Source: Bradyrhizobium campsiandrae (lineage in GTDB: Bacteria > Pseudomonadota > Alphaproteobacteria > Rhizobiales > Xanthobacteraceae). From it: a DNA stretch of 64,000 bases. The position numbers were made by a program, and so were the translations under genes. The stretch lies in the NCBI RefSeq assembly GCF_014529705.1, contig NZ_JAANIH010000037.1:22171-86170 (forward strand), written 5' to 3'. Numbering within the stretch: the first letter of the stretch is position 1; each line of letters starts with the position of its first letter. This document shows positions 26,092 to 34,144 of the stretch, piece by piece. The notes under the pieces are model-generated. The model was not told the DNA's origin, ran no database searches, and saw only the letters and a list, made by a program, of their open reading frames with translations.

Positions 26092-27063
26092 ATGAAGCGC
26101 TTCCGATTCAATCAACAAGAGATCGTCTTCGCCGTCTTTGCGTTGCTATTCCTCGTCTTCTCGATCTTCCTGAATGGTTTCCTGACGGCCGAGAACATGC
26201 TGACGCTGCTCCAGAACGTGGCGGTGCTCGGCATCCTCGGCCTTGCCATGGCGATCGTCGTGATCGGCCGCGGCATCGACATCTCGCTGATCGCGGCCCT
26301 TGCCGTGCCGCCGGGGCTGGTGCTGCAGATGGTGCAGAACGGCCATTCGCTGCCGTTCTCGCTGCTGATCGCGGTGCTGCTCACGATTGCCTTTGGCCTC
26401 GTCAATGGCTGGTTGATCGCCTATGCCGAGGTGCCGTCGCTGTTTGCGACGCTCGCAACGGGGCTGTTGCTCGCCGGCCTCGGGCAAGCCGCCCTGTTCC
26501 AGCTCGACGTCGTGCAATGGAGCCCGGCCATGGACGGCTTCGAACGGCTGGGACAAGGCACCATTCTCGGCATTCCCACCTCCATCGTGATGTTCGCAAT
26601 CGCCTGCATCGTGGTTGCCTTTCTGCTGCGCCAGACCCGCTGGGGCGCCTATATCTATGCGATCGGCGACAATCCCTATGCCGCCCGTGTCACCGGAATT
26701 CCCTCCCGCCCGATCATCGTGCTGCAATATGTGATCGCCTCATTGATCGGCTGCTTTGCCGGTCTGGTCATGGCCGCGTCCGTCAATTCGATGCCAACCC
26801 GGGTCTTCAATTCGACGCTGATCTACGACGTGATCCTGGTGGTCGTGCTGGGCGGCATCGGGCTGTCAGGCGGCCGAGGCGGCGTGCTGAACGTCATCAT
26901 CGGCACGCTGCTGATCGGCACCATGCTCAACGGAATGACCATCATGGACATCTCCTATGCCGGACAAAATCTCATCAAGGGCGTGGTCCTGCTGCTCGCC
27001 GTCATCACGGACTCCTTCCTGAATCCGCGCAACGAAGAAACGGCACAGCAAGGCGACATCTGA
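26092..27063 (+). CDS. ABC transporter permease, ribose/simple-sugar (RbsC) type
   Basis: 323 residues with about eight to ten membrane segments. The segment VIGRGIDISLIAALAVPPGL is the BPD_transp_2 hallmark, with AIGDNPYAARVTGIPSRPI in the cytoplasmic coupling loop and VVVLGGIGLSGGRGG near the C-terminus. It forms the membrane channel with the second, fused permease at 28194. Neighbours are the binding protein 40 bases downstream and the ATPase at 31402. Confidence 0.9.
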   Translation: MKRFRFNQQEIVFAVFALLFLVFSIFLNGFLTAENMLTLLQNVAVLGILGLAMAIVVIGRGIDISLIAALAVPPGLVLQMVQNGHSLPFSLLIAVLLTIAFGLVNGWLIAYAEVPSLFATLATGLLLAGLGQAALFQLDVVQWSPAMDGFERLGQGTILGIPTSIVMFAIACIVVAFLLRQTRWGAYIYAIGDNPYAARVTGIPSRPIIVLQYVIASLIGCFAGLVMAASVNSMPTRVFNSTLIYDVILVVVLGGIGLSGGRGGVLNVIIGTLLIGTMLNGMTIMDISYAGQNLIKGVVLLLAVITDSFLNPRNEETAQQGDI

Positions 27064-27103
27064 ACGACCGACAAGAACGACGACTACAACCAAGGAGGAA
27101 GCA

Positions 27104-28111
27104 ATGAAGAATCCGACAACAGCGGCGCTGGCCGCACTGGCTCTCACGACGCTCACCGCACCGGCCCTCGCCCAGCAGGGACTGGACGAGCCGTTCCAGA
27201 AGCCGTTCAAGGAGGCGCTCGCCGGCAAGACCGTGGCCTATGTCCCCGTCGCCATGAACTTCGACCTCACCGAGGGCTGGTACGCCGGCCTGAAGAAGGA
27301 ACTGGAGCCGTACGGCGTCAAGTTCGTCATCCGCGACGCTAACTGGAACACCAATGCCGGTGCGCAGGCCGTGACCTCGCTGATTACCGAGAAGCCGGCG
27401 GTGATGGTCGTGCATAATCCCGACGTGCAGACCTACGCAAAACTGCTCCAGCGCGCCGAGAACGAAGGCATCTACGTCATCCAGATCAACATGGGCTCAG
27501 CCTATCGCAGCTCCGCCTTCGTCGGCGCCAACTGGGTCGAGATCGGCGAGCGACAGACCGAAGGTGTGGTCAAGGCCTGCGAGGGCAAGTCGAACAAGAT
27601 CGCGATCATCCAGGGTGCGCTGTCGGCCGCAGCGAGCGCCTATACGCTCAAGGGCGTCGAGAACGTGCTCGCCAAGCATCCGGAGATCAAGGTGGTGTCG
27701 AGCCAGGCCGCCGATTGGGATGCTGCCAAGGCCAAGGCGATCACCCAGACCGTACTGAAGCAGAATCCCGATCTTTGCGGCATTGTCGGCTTTTGGGACG
27801 GCATGGATATCGGCACCGCGGCCGCGGTGAAGGAAGCCGGGCTCACCGGCAAGGTATTCCTGGCGACATCAGGCGGCGGCGAGCGCAAGGGCGCCTGCGA
27901 GCTGGTGAAGTCAGGCGCGTTCGATCTCGACATGAGCTACGACGTGCCGACCCAGGCAGCGCAAATGGCCGGCACGATCAAATGGCTGCTGTCCTCGGGC
28001 GCCAAGCCCGGCTCGGTCAAGGGCTCGGAATACACCACGCTGGTCCCTATCACCAAGGAGAACGCCGACAGCCAGACGGCCTGCTGGAATCTCAGCGATC
28101 TCAAGAAATAG
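27104..28111 (+). CDS. ABC transporter substrate-binding protein, sugar (Peripla_BP_4) type
   Basis: 335 residues with a cleavable signal ending near APALAQQG. The mature protein shows the RbsB-like fold (Peripla_BP_4), e.g. GFWDGMDIGTAAAVKEAG in the second lobe. A consensus AAGGAGGAAGCA site precedes the ATG. A 13-bp perfect hairpin follows 14 bases after the stop, which would protect this message and raise binding protein over permease. Ligand unknown; the neighbourhood argues against a plain sugar. Confidence 0.9.
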   Translation: MKNPTTAALAALALTTLTAPALAQQGLDEPFQKPFKEALAGKTVAYVPVAMNFDLTEGWYAGLKKELEPYGVKFVIRDANWNTNAGAQAVTSLITEKPAVMVVHNPDVQTYAKLLQRAENEGIYVIQINMGSAYRSSAFVGANWVEIGERQTEGVVKACEGKSNKIAIIQGALSAAASAYTLKGVENVLAKHPEIKVVSSQAADWDAAKAKAITQTVLKQNPDLCGIVGFWDGMDIGTAAAVKEAGLTGKVFLATSGGGERKGACELVKSGAFDLDMSYDVPTQAAQMAGTIKWLLSSGAKPGSVKGSEYTTLVPITKENADSQTACWNLSDLKK

Positions 28112-28125
28112 CCCGCGCTGATTCT

Positions 28126-28158
28126 CGATGTCCCCGGGACCAAGACCCGGGGACATCG
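28126..28158 (+). promoter_or_regulatory. Intra-operon stem-loop after the binding-protein gene
   Basis: CGATGTCCCCGGG and its exact complement flank a seven-base loop (accaaga). There is no U-run, and the next gene begins 36 bases on. By analogy with malE-malF type hairpins, it likely acts as a 3' stabiliser or partial terminator that sets the ratio of binding protein to membrane parts. Confidence 0.7.
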
Positions 28159-28193
28159 CTCTCAAACAGTTTCCATGCCCCGTTGGAATGCCG

Positions 28194-30311
28194 ATGCGCG
28201 ACACAATCACAAGCCTGCGTTACCGCTACTGGCCTGATCATCTGCTCGGGGAGATCCTGTCCAAGCGATGGACCGAGACGGCCATCCCGGTCATCCTCCT
28301 CCTGATCGTCGGCTTCGCGTTCAGCCGCTCCATCGACAACTTCCTGTCGCCGGCGAGCCTTGCCGATACCGCGCGCCAGGCCGGCGAAATCGGCTTCATT
28401 GCCCTCGGGCTCGCGCTGGTCGTCATCGTCGGCGGCATCGATCTCTCGGTCGGGTCGATCTTCGCACTGACCGACTTCTGCGCCCTCTATCTGCTCGACG
28501 TCGCGGGCTGGCCCGTTCCGGCCGTCGTAGTCGCGACACTGCTCTGCGGCGCCCTGCTCGGCGCCGTCAACGGCATCCTGGTCGGATATCTGCGGCTGCG
28601 CGCCTTCATCACCACGCTGATCACACTGATCATCTACCGCTCTGCCTACGATCTCCTGATCCAGCGCTACTCCAACGCGATCGCCTCGGCCTTCCCCGAC
28701 ATCCCGTCCTGGGACTTCATCGGCGCCGGCTCTGTGCTGGGCGTTCCCACTGTGGCGCTCGCCTATATCGTCATCGCGATTTTCGGCCACATCTTCATGA
28801 CCCGGCTGCGCCCGGGTTGGCACATCACGGCAATCGGCGGCTCGCGACGTTCGGCGTACAATTCGGGCATTCCCGTTCGCCGCACCATCGCGCTCTGCTA
28901 CGTCGCCAGCGGCGCGCTGACCAGCATCGGCGCGTTGTTCTTTGCTTCCCGGCTCGGCACCGTCGGTGGCGACATCGGCGTCGGGCTCGAGGTGATCGTG
29001 CTGACCGCGACCGTGCTCGGCGGCATCACGCTCGGCGGCGGCAAGGGCTCTGTCGCCAAATCGGCGGTCGGCGTGCTGATCGTGCTCCTGATCACAAACG
29101 GCCTGACGACGATGAACGCGCGCGGCGGCGTCAACCGGATGGCACTGGCCGGCATCCTGCTCGTCGCCGCCATGGTCGACATCCGCTGGCAGAAGAACCG
29201 GACGCGCATCATCAGCAAGGTCTACGTCGCGCCGACCTACCACGAGCTGCCGCCACCGCCGCCGACGGAAATCGGGCAAGGCGGACCATTCGAGCAGAAC
29301 GACAAGCTGCGCGATGTCGAGGCGATCGGCCTCGGCCGCATCGAGGCGCCGGAAGACGTCATTCTGGATCGCCACGACAATCTCTATGCCGGCTCGCGTC
29401 ACGGCGACATCATGCGCTTCCTCGCGCCTGACTATCAGAAGATGGAAGTGTTCGCCCATATCGGCGGTCAGCCGCTCGGCATGGCCTTCGACCGCGAGGA
29501 CAATCTCTATGTCTGCATCGGCGGCATGGGGCTCTATCGCATCAAGCCTGACGGCACCGTGGAGAAGGCAACCGACGAGACCAACCGCAGCCTGCGTTCG
29601 GTCAACGACGACAGCCGCCTGCGGCTCGCCGACGACCTCGACATCACCGATGACGGCCTGATCTTCTTCTCCGAAGCGACGGTCCGTTACGAGATGGATG
29701 AATGGCCCATCGATGGTCTCGAAGCGCGCGGCAACGGCCGCATCATCTCCTACGACACCAAGACCGGAACGACTCGCACCGAACTGCGCGGTCTCAAATT
29801 CCCCAACGGCATCTGCGTCGCCAGCGACGGCCAGTCGATCCTGTTCGCCGAAACCTTTGGCTGCTCGATCAAGCGCTATTGGTTTGCCGGACCGAAGAAG
29901 GGGGCGGTCGGGGTCGTGATGGACAACCTGCCTGGGTACCCTGACAACATCAATCTCGCCTCCGACGGCAATTACTGGCTCGCGCTGGTCGGCATGCGCA
30001 GCCCCTCGCTCGACCTCGCCTGGAAGATGCCCGGCTTCCGCCGCCGCATGGCGAAGCGCGTGCCGGTCGACGAATGGCTGTTCCCCAATATCAACACAGG
30101 CTGCGTGGTGAAGTTCAACGAACAGGGCAAGATCGTCGAGTCGTTCTGGGATCTGCACGGCGAGAACCATCCGATGATCACCTCGATGCGCGAGCATCGC
30201 GGCTACCTCTATCTCGGCGGCATCCTCAATAACCGGATCGGCCGCTACAAGCTCGACAATGCCGATCCGAACTTCGTCCAGTACGACAAACGGTGGGGGA
30301 AGCAGTCGTGA
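28194..30311 (+). CDS. ABC permease fused to a strictosidine-synthase/SMP-30-like beta-propeller
   Basis: 705 residues from an ATG six bases after GGA. Residues ~30-330 are an RbsC-type permease (LVVIVGGIDLSVGSIFAL, AIGGSRRSAYNSGIPVRR, VLGGITLGGGKGS). After a Pro-rich linker (ELPPPPPTEIG), residues ~370-700 form a beta-propeller of the strictosidine-synthase/gluconolactonase group (APEDVILDRHDNLYAG, LKFPNGICVASDGQSILFAET, LPGYPDNINLASDGNYWLAL). RbsC-type C-termini face the cytoplasm, so the propeller would meet substrate emerging from the channel. The usual permease length is ~330, so this is a genuine fusion. Confidence 0.88.
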   Translation: MRDTITSLRYRYWPDHLLGEILSKRWTETAIPVILLLIVGFAFSRSIDNFLSPASLADTARQAGEIGFIALGLALVVIVGGIDLSVGSIFALTDFCALYLLDVAGWPVPAVVVATLLCGALLGAVNGILVGYLRLRAFITTLITLIIYRSAYDLLIQRYSNAIASAFPDIPSWDFIGAGSVLGVPTVALAYIVIAIFGHIFMTRLRPGWHITAIGGSRRSAYNSGIPVRRTIALCYVASGALTSIGALFFASRLGTVGGDIGVGLEVIVLTATVLGGITLGGGKGSVAKSAVGVLIVLLITNGLTTMNARGGVNRMALAGILLVAAMVDIRWQKNRTRIISKVYVAPTYHELPPPPPTEIGQGGPFEQNDKLRDVEAIGLGRIEAPEDVILDRHDNLYAGSRHGDIMRFLAPDYQKMEVFAHIGGQPLGMAFDREDNLYVCIGGMGLYRIKPDGTVEKATDETNRSLRSVNDDSRLRLADDLDITDDGLIFFSEATVRYEMDEWPIDGLEARGNGRIISYDTKTGTTRTELRGLKFPNGICVASDGQSILFAETFGCSIKRYWFAGPKKGAVGVVMDNLPGYPDNINLASDGNYWLALVGMRSPSLDLAWKMPGFRRRMAKRVPVDEWLFPNINTGCVVKFNEQGKIVESFWDLHGENHPMITSMREHRGYLYLGGILNNRIGRYKLDNADPNFVQYDKRWGKQS

Positions 30312-31405
30312 TCGCGGCCGTCAGGAACTTCGCCAACCGCTTTCTCGGGCGCGGCGATGCCACCATCACCGTGCCATCATTCGACGGCGCGCTGAAGCCG
30401 AACCAGAAGCTGGAATCTGCCGAGACCTTGCTGACATGCGAGGCACCGGAAGACCTCGCCGCTGATGGAAGCAACCTCTTTATCGCGGACGGGCGTCGAC
30501 TCATGTGCCTGACCGGCGCCACAGCGTCGGAAGTGCGCGGCTTCGAGCGGCCAATCTCGGCTTTATGCGCCCTTCCCGGCGGCGGCCTCGCGGTCGCGCT
30601 CGGAGGGCGCGAGGTGCGCGTTTACCCCAACCCTTCCGCCGAGCAGCCCAGCGCGACATTCACTGACGCGGCATTCAACGCCGTCAACGCCCTGGCGCTG
30701 GCGGACGACAACACGCTGATCGCAACGGACGGCTCGGCCACATGTGGCGTCGACGACTGGGCGCGTGACCTGCTCGAGCTCAACCGGAGCGGCCGCGTGT
30801 ACCGGCTCGATCCAGGCAGCAAGTCCGTCACGCGGTTGGCCCAGGGCCTCGGCTACGCCTTCGGCGCCTGCGCCCATGGCGACGCGATGCTGGTCAGCGA
30901 AAGCTGGCGTCACCGCCTCGTTCTCGTGACACCAGGCGCAGCCCCGAAGATCGTGCTTGCTCACCTCCCCGTCTATCCATCGCGGCTGTCGAAGGCTTCC
31001 GGGGGCGGCTACTGGCTCACCGCGTTCACCGCCCGGACCCAGCTCGTCGAGTTCGTGTTGCGCGAGCCCGGCTACCGGCGCCGGATGATGGCCGAGATTG
31101 CGCCCGAACACTGGGTTGCACCGCGTCTGCGCTCCGGCCGTTCGTTCAAGGAGCCGATGCAAGGCGCGCACATCAAGACCATGGGCGTCATCAAGCCGTG
31201 GGCGCCGCCGCGGTCTTACGGACTCGTCATCCGTCTCGATGCCGATGGCCAGCCGCTCTATTCGCTGCACAGCCGGGTCGACGGCATCAACCACGGTGTC
31301 GTCGCGGCCGTCGAGCTGGGTGGCGACCTCGTCCTGATCGCCAAGGGACCGGGCCGTATCCTGAAGCTGCCCCTTGCCGGCCTTGCCGAGGAGATCAGGA
31401 CATGA
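30308..31405 (+). CDS. Stand-alone strictosidine-synthase-like beta-propeller protein
   Basis: 365 residues from a GTG that overlaps the previous stop (GTGA), after a GGGGGAA ribosome site. It has no signal peptide, so it is cytoplasmic. Propeller-type repeats include EAPEDLAADGSNLFIADG, NAVNALALADDNTLIATDG, YAFGACAHGDAMLVSESWRHR and YPSRLSKASGGGYWLTAF. It resembles the fused domain in the preceding gene (both have a GYWL/NYWL block and a closing region ending in R-x-L-K-L/R-Y-K-L). It could hydrolyse a lactone or bind the imported compound; catalytic residues cannot be assigned safely. Confidence 0.8.
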   Translation: MIAAVRNFANRFLGRGDATITVPSFDGALKPNQKLESAETLLTCEAPEDLAADGSNLFIADGRRLMCLTGATASEVRGFERPISALCALPGGGLAVALGGREVRVYPNPSAEQPSATFTDAAFNAVNALALADDNTLIATDGSATCGVDDWARDLLELNRSGRVYRLDPGSKSVTRLAQGLGYAFGACAHGDAMLVSESWRHRLVLVTPGAAPKIVLAHLPVYPSRLSKASGGGYWLTAFTARTQLVEFVLREPGYRRRMMAEIAPEHWVAPRLRSGRSFKEPMQGAHIKTMGVIKPWAPPRSYGLVIRLDADGQPLYSLHSRVDGINHGVVAAVELGGDLVLIAKGPGRILKLPLAGLAEEIRT

Positions 31406-32898
31406 GCGACATCGCACTCTCGCTGCGCAAGGCCACGAAACTCTACGCCGGCGTTCCCGCCATCGACGGGGTCGATTTCGACCTCCGCCGCGGCGAAATC
31501 CATGCGCTGGTCGGCGAGAACGGCGCCGGCAAGTCGACCCTCACGAAGGTCATGGCCGGCGTGGTGACGCTAACCTCGGGGACCATGACGGTCGACGGCA
31601 CTGACGTCGCACCGAAGACGCCGCTGGAGGCGCGCAACCTGGGCATCGCCATGGTGTTCCAGGAGAACAGCCTGGTGCCGACCATGACGGTGGCGCAAAA
31701 TCTGTTTCTCGGGCAGGAGAAATTCTACAACCGCCTCCGCGGAATCTACATCGCCGCGCAGCAATTCCTGCAATCGCTCAATTTCGACGTTACGCCGACA
31801 GCCACCGTCGGCGGCCTTGGCGCAGCCAAGAAGCAGATGGTGGAAATCGCGCGCGCGGTCCTGCACCGCGCCAAGGTCATCATCTTCGACGAGCCGACGG
31901 CATCGCTGACGCCGGAGGAGAAGAAGTATTTCTTCGACCTCGTCCGCGACCTCAAGAAGCGCGGCGTCTCGATCGTGTTCATCTCGCATGCCCTGGAAGA
32001 GGCGCTGCTGCTCGCCGACCGCATCACGGTGCTGCGCGACGGCAAGCATGTGGTGACCGACGATGTCACCAAATTCGATCGCGCCGCGATCGTGCAAGCC
32101 ATGGTCGGACGCGACCTCTCGAATACGCTCTATGGCGCACGCAAGAGCAACGTGCGGCCGGCTGGCACACGCGTGCTCACGGTGCAGAATTTGAAGATGG
32201 CGCCGATGGTGAAGAACAATTCGCTGTCGGTATTCGCTGGACAGATCACCGGCGTGTTCGGACTTGTCGGCGCGGGCCGCACCGAGACGTTCAAGATCGT
32301 CGCCGGCGTGCTGAAGCGCGACTTCTTCCACGGCGGCGAGATCCTGCTGCACGACCAGCCGGTGCGCTACCGCGTGCCGGCGCCGGCGGTGAAGGCCGGC
32401 ATCGCCTATGTCACCGAGGACCGCAAGGTCGAAGGCTTCTTCGAGACGTCCTCGATCGCGCGCAACATCTATCTCGGCCTGCTGGCGAAATTTCCGGGGG
32501 GTCGGATGATGCTGTCGCGGCGGGAAACCGAAGCGGTCGGCCGGACCTGGAGCGAGAAGCTCAAGGTTCGCGCCATCGGCGACCACGTCAAAGTGGTCGA
32601 GCTCTCCGGCGGCAATCAGCAGAAGGTCGTCATCGCCAAATCGCTGGTGCAGGAGCCCGACCTGATCATCTTCGACGAGCCGACCCGCGGTGTCGACGTC
32701 GGCGCCATCGTCGAGATCCACGAACTGATCAACCGGCTCGCCGATGAGGGCAAGGCGGTCGTGGTGATCTCATCCTATCTGCCCGAGATCATGGCGCTGT
32801 CCGACCGCATCCTGGTTTCGCGCCAGGGCAAGGTCGTGGAGGAGTTCTCCGCTCTGGAGGCGACCGAGGAAAAGATCATGTACGCGGCGATTCACTAA
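31402..32898 (+). CDS. Sugar-type ABC transporter ATP-binding protein (RbsA/MglA-like)
   Basis: 498 residues with tandem ATPase domains. The first has Walker A GENGAGKST and Walker B VIIFDEPTASL; the second has signature LSGGNQQKVVIAKSL and DLIIFDEPTRGVDVGA, with a degenerate Walker A (GLVGAGRTE), as is normal for this family. It starts by ATGA overlap with the propeller gene. It is the energy unit for the permeases at 26092 and 28194 and closes the operon; a small CTGCCC/GGGCAG stem at 32931-32945 may follow as an end signal. Confidence 0.92.
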   Translation: MSDIALSLRKATKLYAGVPAIDGVDFDLRRGEIHALVGENGAGKSTLTKVMAGVVTLTSGTMTVDGTDVAPKTPLEARNLGIAMVFQENSLVPTMTVAQNLFLGQEKFYNRLRGIYIAAQQFLQSLNFDVTPTATVGGLGAAKKQMVEIARAVLHRAKVIIFDEPTASLTPEEKKYFFDLVRDLKKRGVSIVFISHALEEALLLADRITVLRDGKHVVTDDVTKFDRAAIVQAMVGRDLSNTLYGARKSNVRPAGTRVLTVQNLKMAPMVKNNSLSVFAGQITGVFGLVGAGRTETFKIVAGVLKRDFFHGGEILLHDQPVRYRVPAPAVKAGIAYVTEDRKVEGFFETSSIARNIYLGLLAKFPGGRMMLSRRETEAVGRTWSEKLKVRAIGDHVKVVELSGGNQQKVVIAKSLVQEPDLIIFDEPTRGVDVGAIVEIHELINRLADEGKAVVVISSYLPEIMALSDRILVSRQGKVVEEFSALEATEEKIMYAAIH

Positions 32899-33076
32899 CG
32901 CCTGAGGGTCGATCAACTGCCTGCCCCTTGGGCAGAGGCAATCGCCGCTGCCGTCTGATCTGCATCAAGTTGCGTTGCAAAAAAACGCTGCATGTTGAGC
33001 CGGTCTCGTCCGCACGATTGGCGGCCGGGGGTTCGTGTCGCAACATGTGGGCGTCGCCGCGCGGCGTTATGATCAA

Positions 33077-34144
33077 ATGAACTTGACACCGGGTCGCGTC
33101 GTCGCCGTGATCGCCATCCTCCTCGCGGGCGGTGGCTATTACTACTTGCTGCATCGCGATTCCAATCCGGTGCCGGCGGGCTTCGCCCGCGGCAATGGTC
33201 GCATCGAGGCGGTCGAGATCGACATCGCCACCAAGACTCCGGGCCGAATTCGCGAGATCCTGGTTAACGAAGGCGATTTCGTCAACGCCGGCCAGGTGCT
33301 GGCACGCATGGACACCGAGCAATTGCAGGCCCAGCGCCGACAGGCTGAAGCGCAGCTCCAGCGTGCCACCATCAATGTCGAGACTGCAAAAAGTCTGGTG
33401 AATCAGCGTGAGGCCGAACGCAAGGCGGCCGAGGCCGTGGTCGACCAGCGTATCGCGCAGCTCGACACCACGAGCCGCAAGCTCGATCGCTCCGAGCAAT
33501 TGATCAAGACGAACGCAGTGTCGCAGCAGGTGCTGGACGACGACCGCTCTGCCAACGCCACGGCGAAGGCCGCGCTTGCCGCTGCCCAGGCTCAGGTCGC
33601 GGCCTCCGAGGCCGCGATCAGTTCGGCGCGCGCCATGGTGATCGATGCTGGCGCCTCCGTTGACGCCGCCAAAGCCGCGATCGAAAGCATCAACGCCGAC
33701 CTCAACGACAGCGTGCTGAAGGCGCCGCGCGAAGGCCGCGTGCAGTATCGCGTGTCGCAGCCGGGCGAGGTGCTCTCGGCCGGCGGCCGCGTGCTCAACA
33801 TGGTTGATCTCGGCGACGTCTACATGACGTTCTTTCTGCCGACGGCCGAGGCCGGCCGCGTCGCGATGGGTTCCGAGGTCCACCTCGTGCTCGACGCGAT
33901 CCCGCAATATGTGATCCCAGCCAAGGCCACTTTCGTCGCAGATGTCGCGCAGTTCACGCCGAAGACGGTTGAAACCGAAGAGGAACGCCAAAAGCTGATG
34001 TTCCGCATCAAGGCGCATATCGCACCCGAGCTGCTGCGCCAGCACATCGAGCATGTGAAGACCGGCTTGCCGGGCATGGCCTATGTGCGGCTCGATCCAG
34101 CGGCACAATGGCCCGACAATCTCAAGATCAAGCTGACGCCATGA
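33077..34144 (+). CDS. HlyD-family membrane fusion protein (YhiI-like)
   Basis: 355 residues from the ATG at MNLTPGRVVAV; a GTG 14 codons earlier is an alternative. One N-terminal membrane anchor (about 5-24), a biotinyl-lipoyl-like segment (GRIREILVNEGDFVNAGQVL), a coiled-coil hairpin (about 80-205, Ala/Gln/Glu-rich), then the second lipoyl half and beta-barrel (APREGRVQYRVSQPGEVL). It links an inner-membrane ABC exporter to the outer membrane. First gene of the yhiI-rbbA-yhhJ-type operon. Confidence 0.88.
   Translation: MNLTPGRVVAVIAILLAGGGYYYLLHRDSNPVPAGFARGNGRIEAVEIDIATKTPGRIREILVNEGDFVNAGQVLARMDTEQLQAQRRQAEAQLQRATINVETAKSLVNQREAERKAAEAVVDQRIAQLDTTSRKLDRSEQLIKTNAVSQQVLDDDRSANATAKAALAAAQAQVAASEAAISSARAMVIDAGASVDAAKAAIESINADLNDSVLKAPREGRVQYRVSQPGEVLSAGGRVLNMVDLGDVYMTFFLPTAEAGRVAMGSEVHLVLDAIPQYVIPAKATFVADVAQFTPKTVETEEERQKLMFRIKAHIAPELLRQHIEHVKTGLPGMAYVRLDPAAQWPDNLKIKLTP

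Noticed and set aside
28101..30197. A 698-residue minus-strand open frame opposite the fused permease
   Set aside because: Rich in Asp, Arg, Ala, Gly and Val with no domain; a typical antisense shadow of GC-rich coding DNA, whereas the plus strand shows clear domains.
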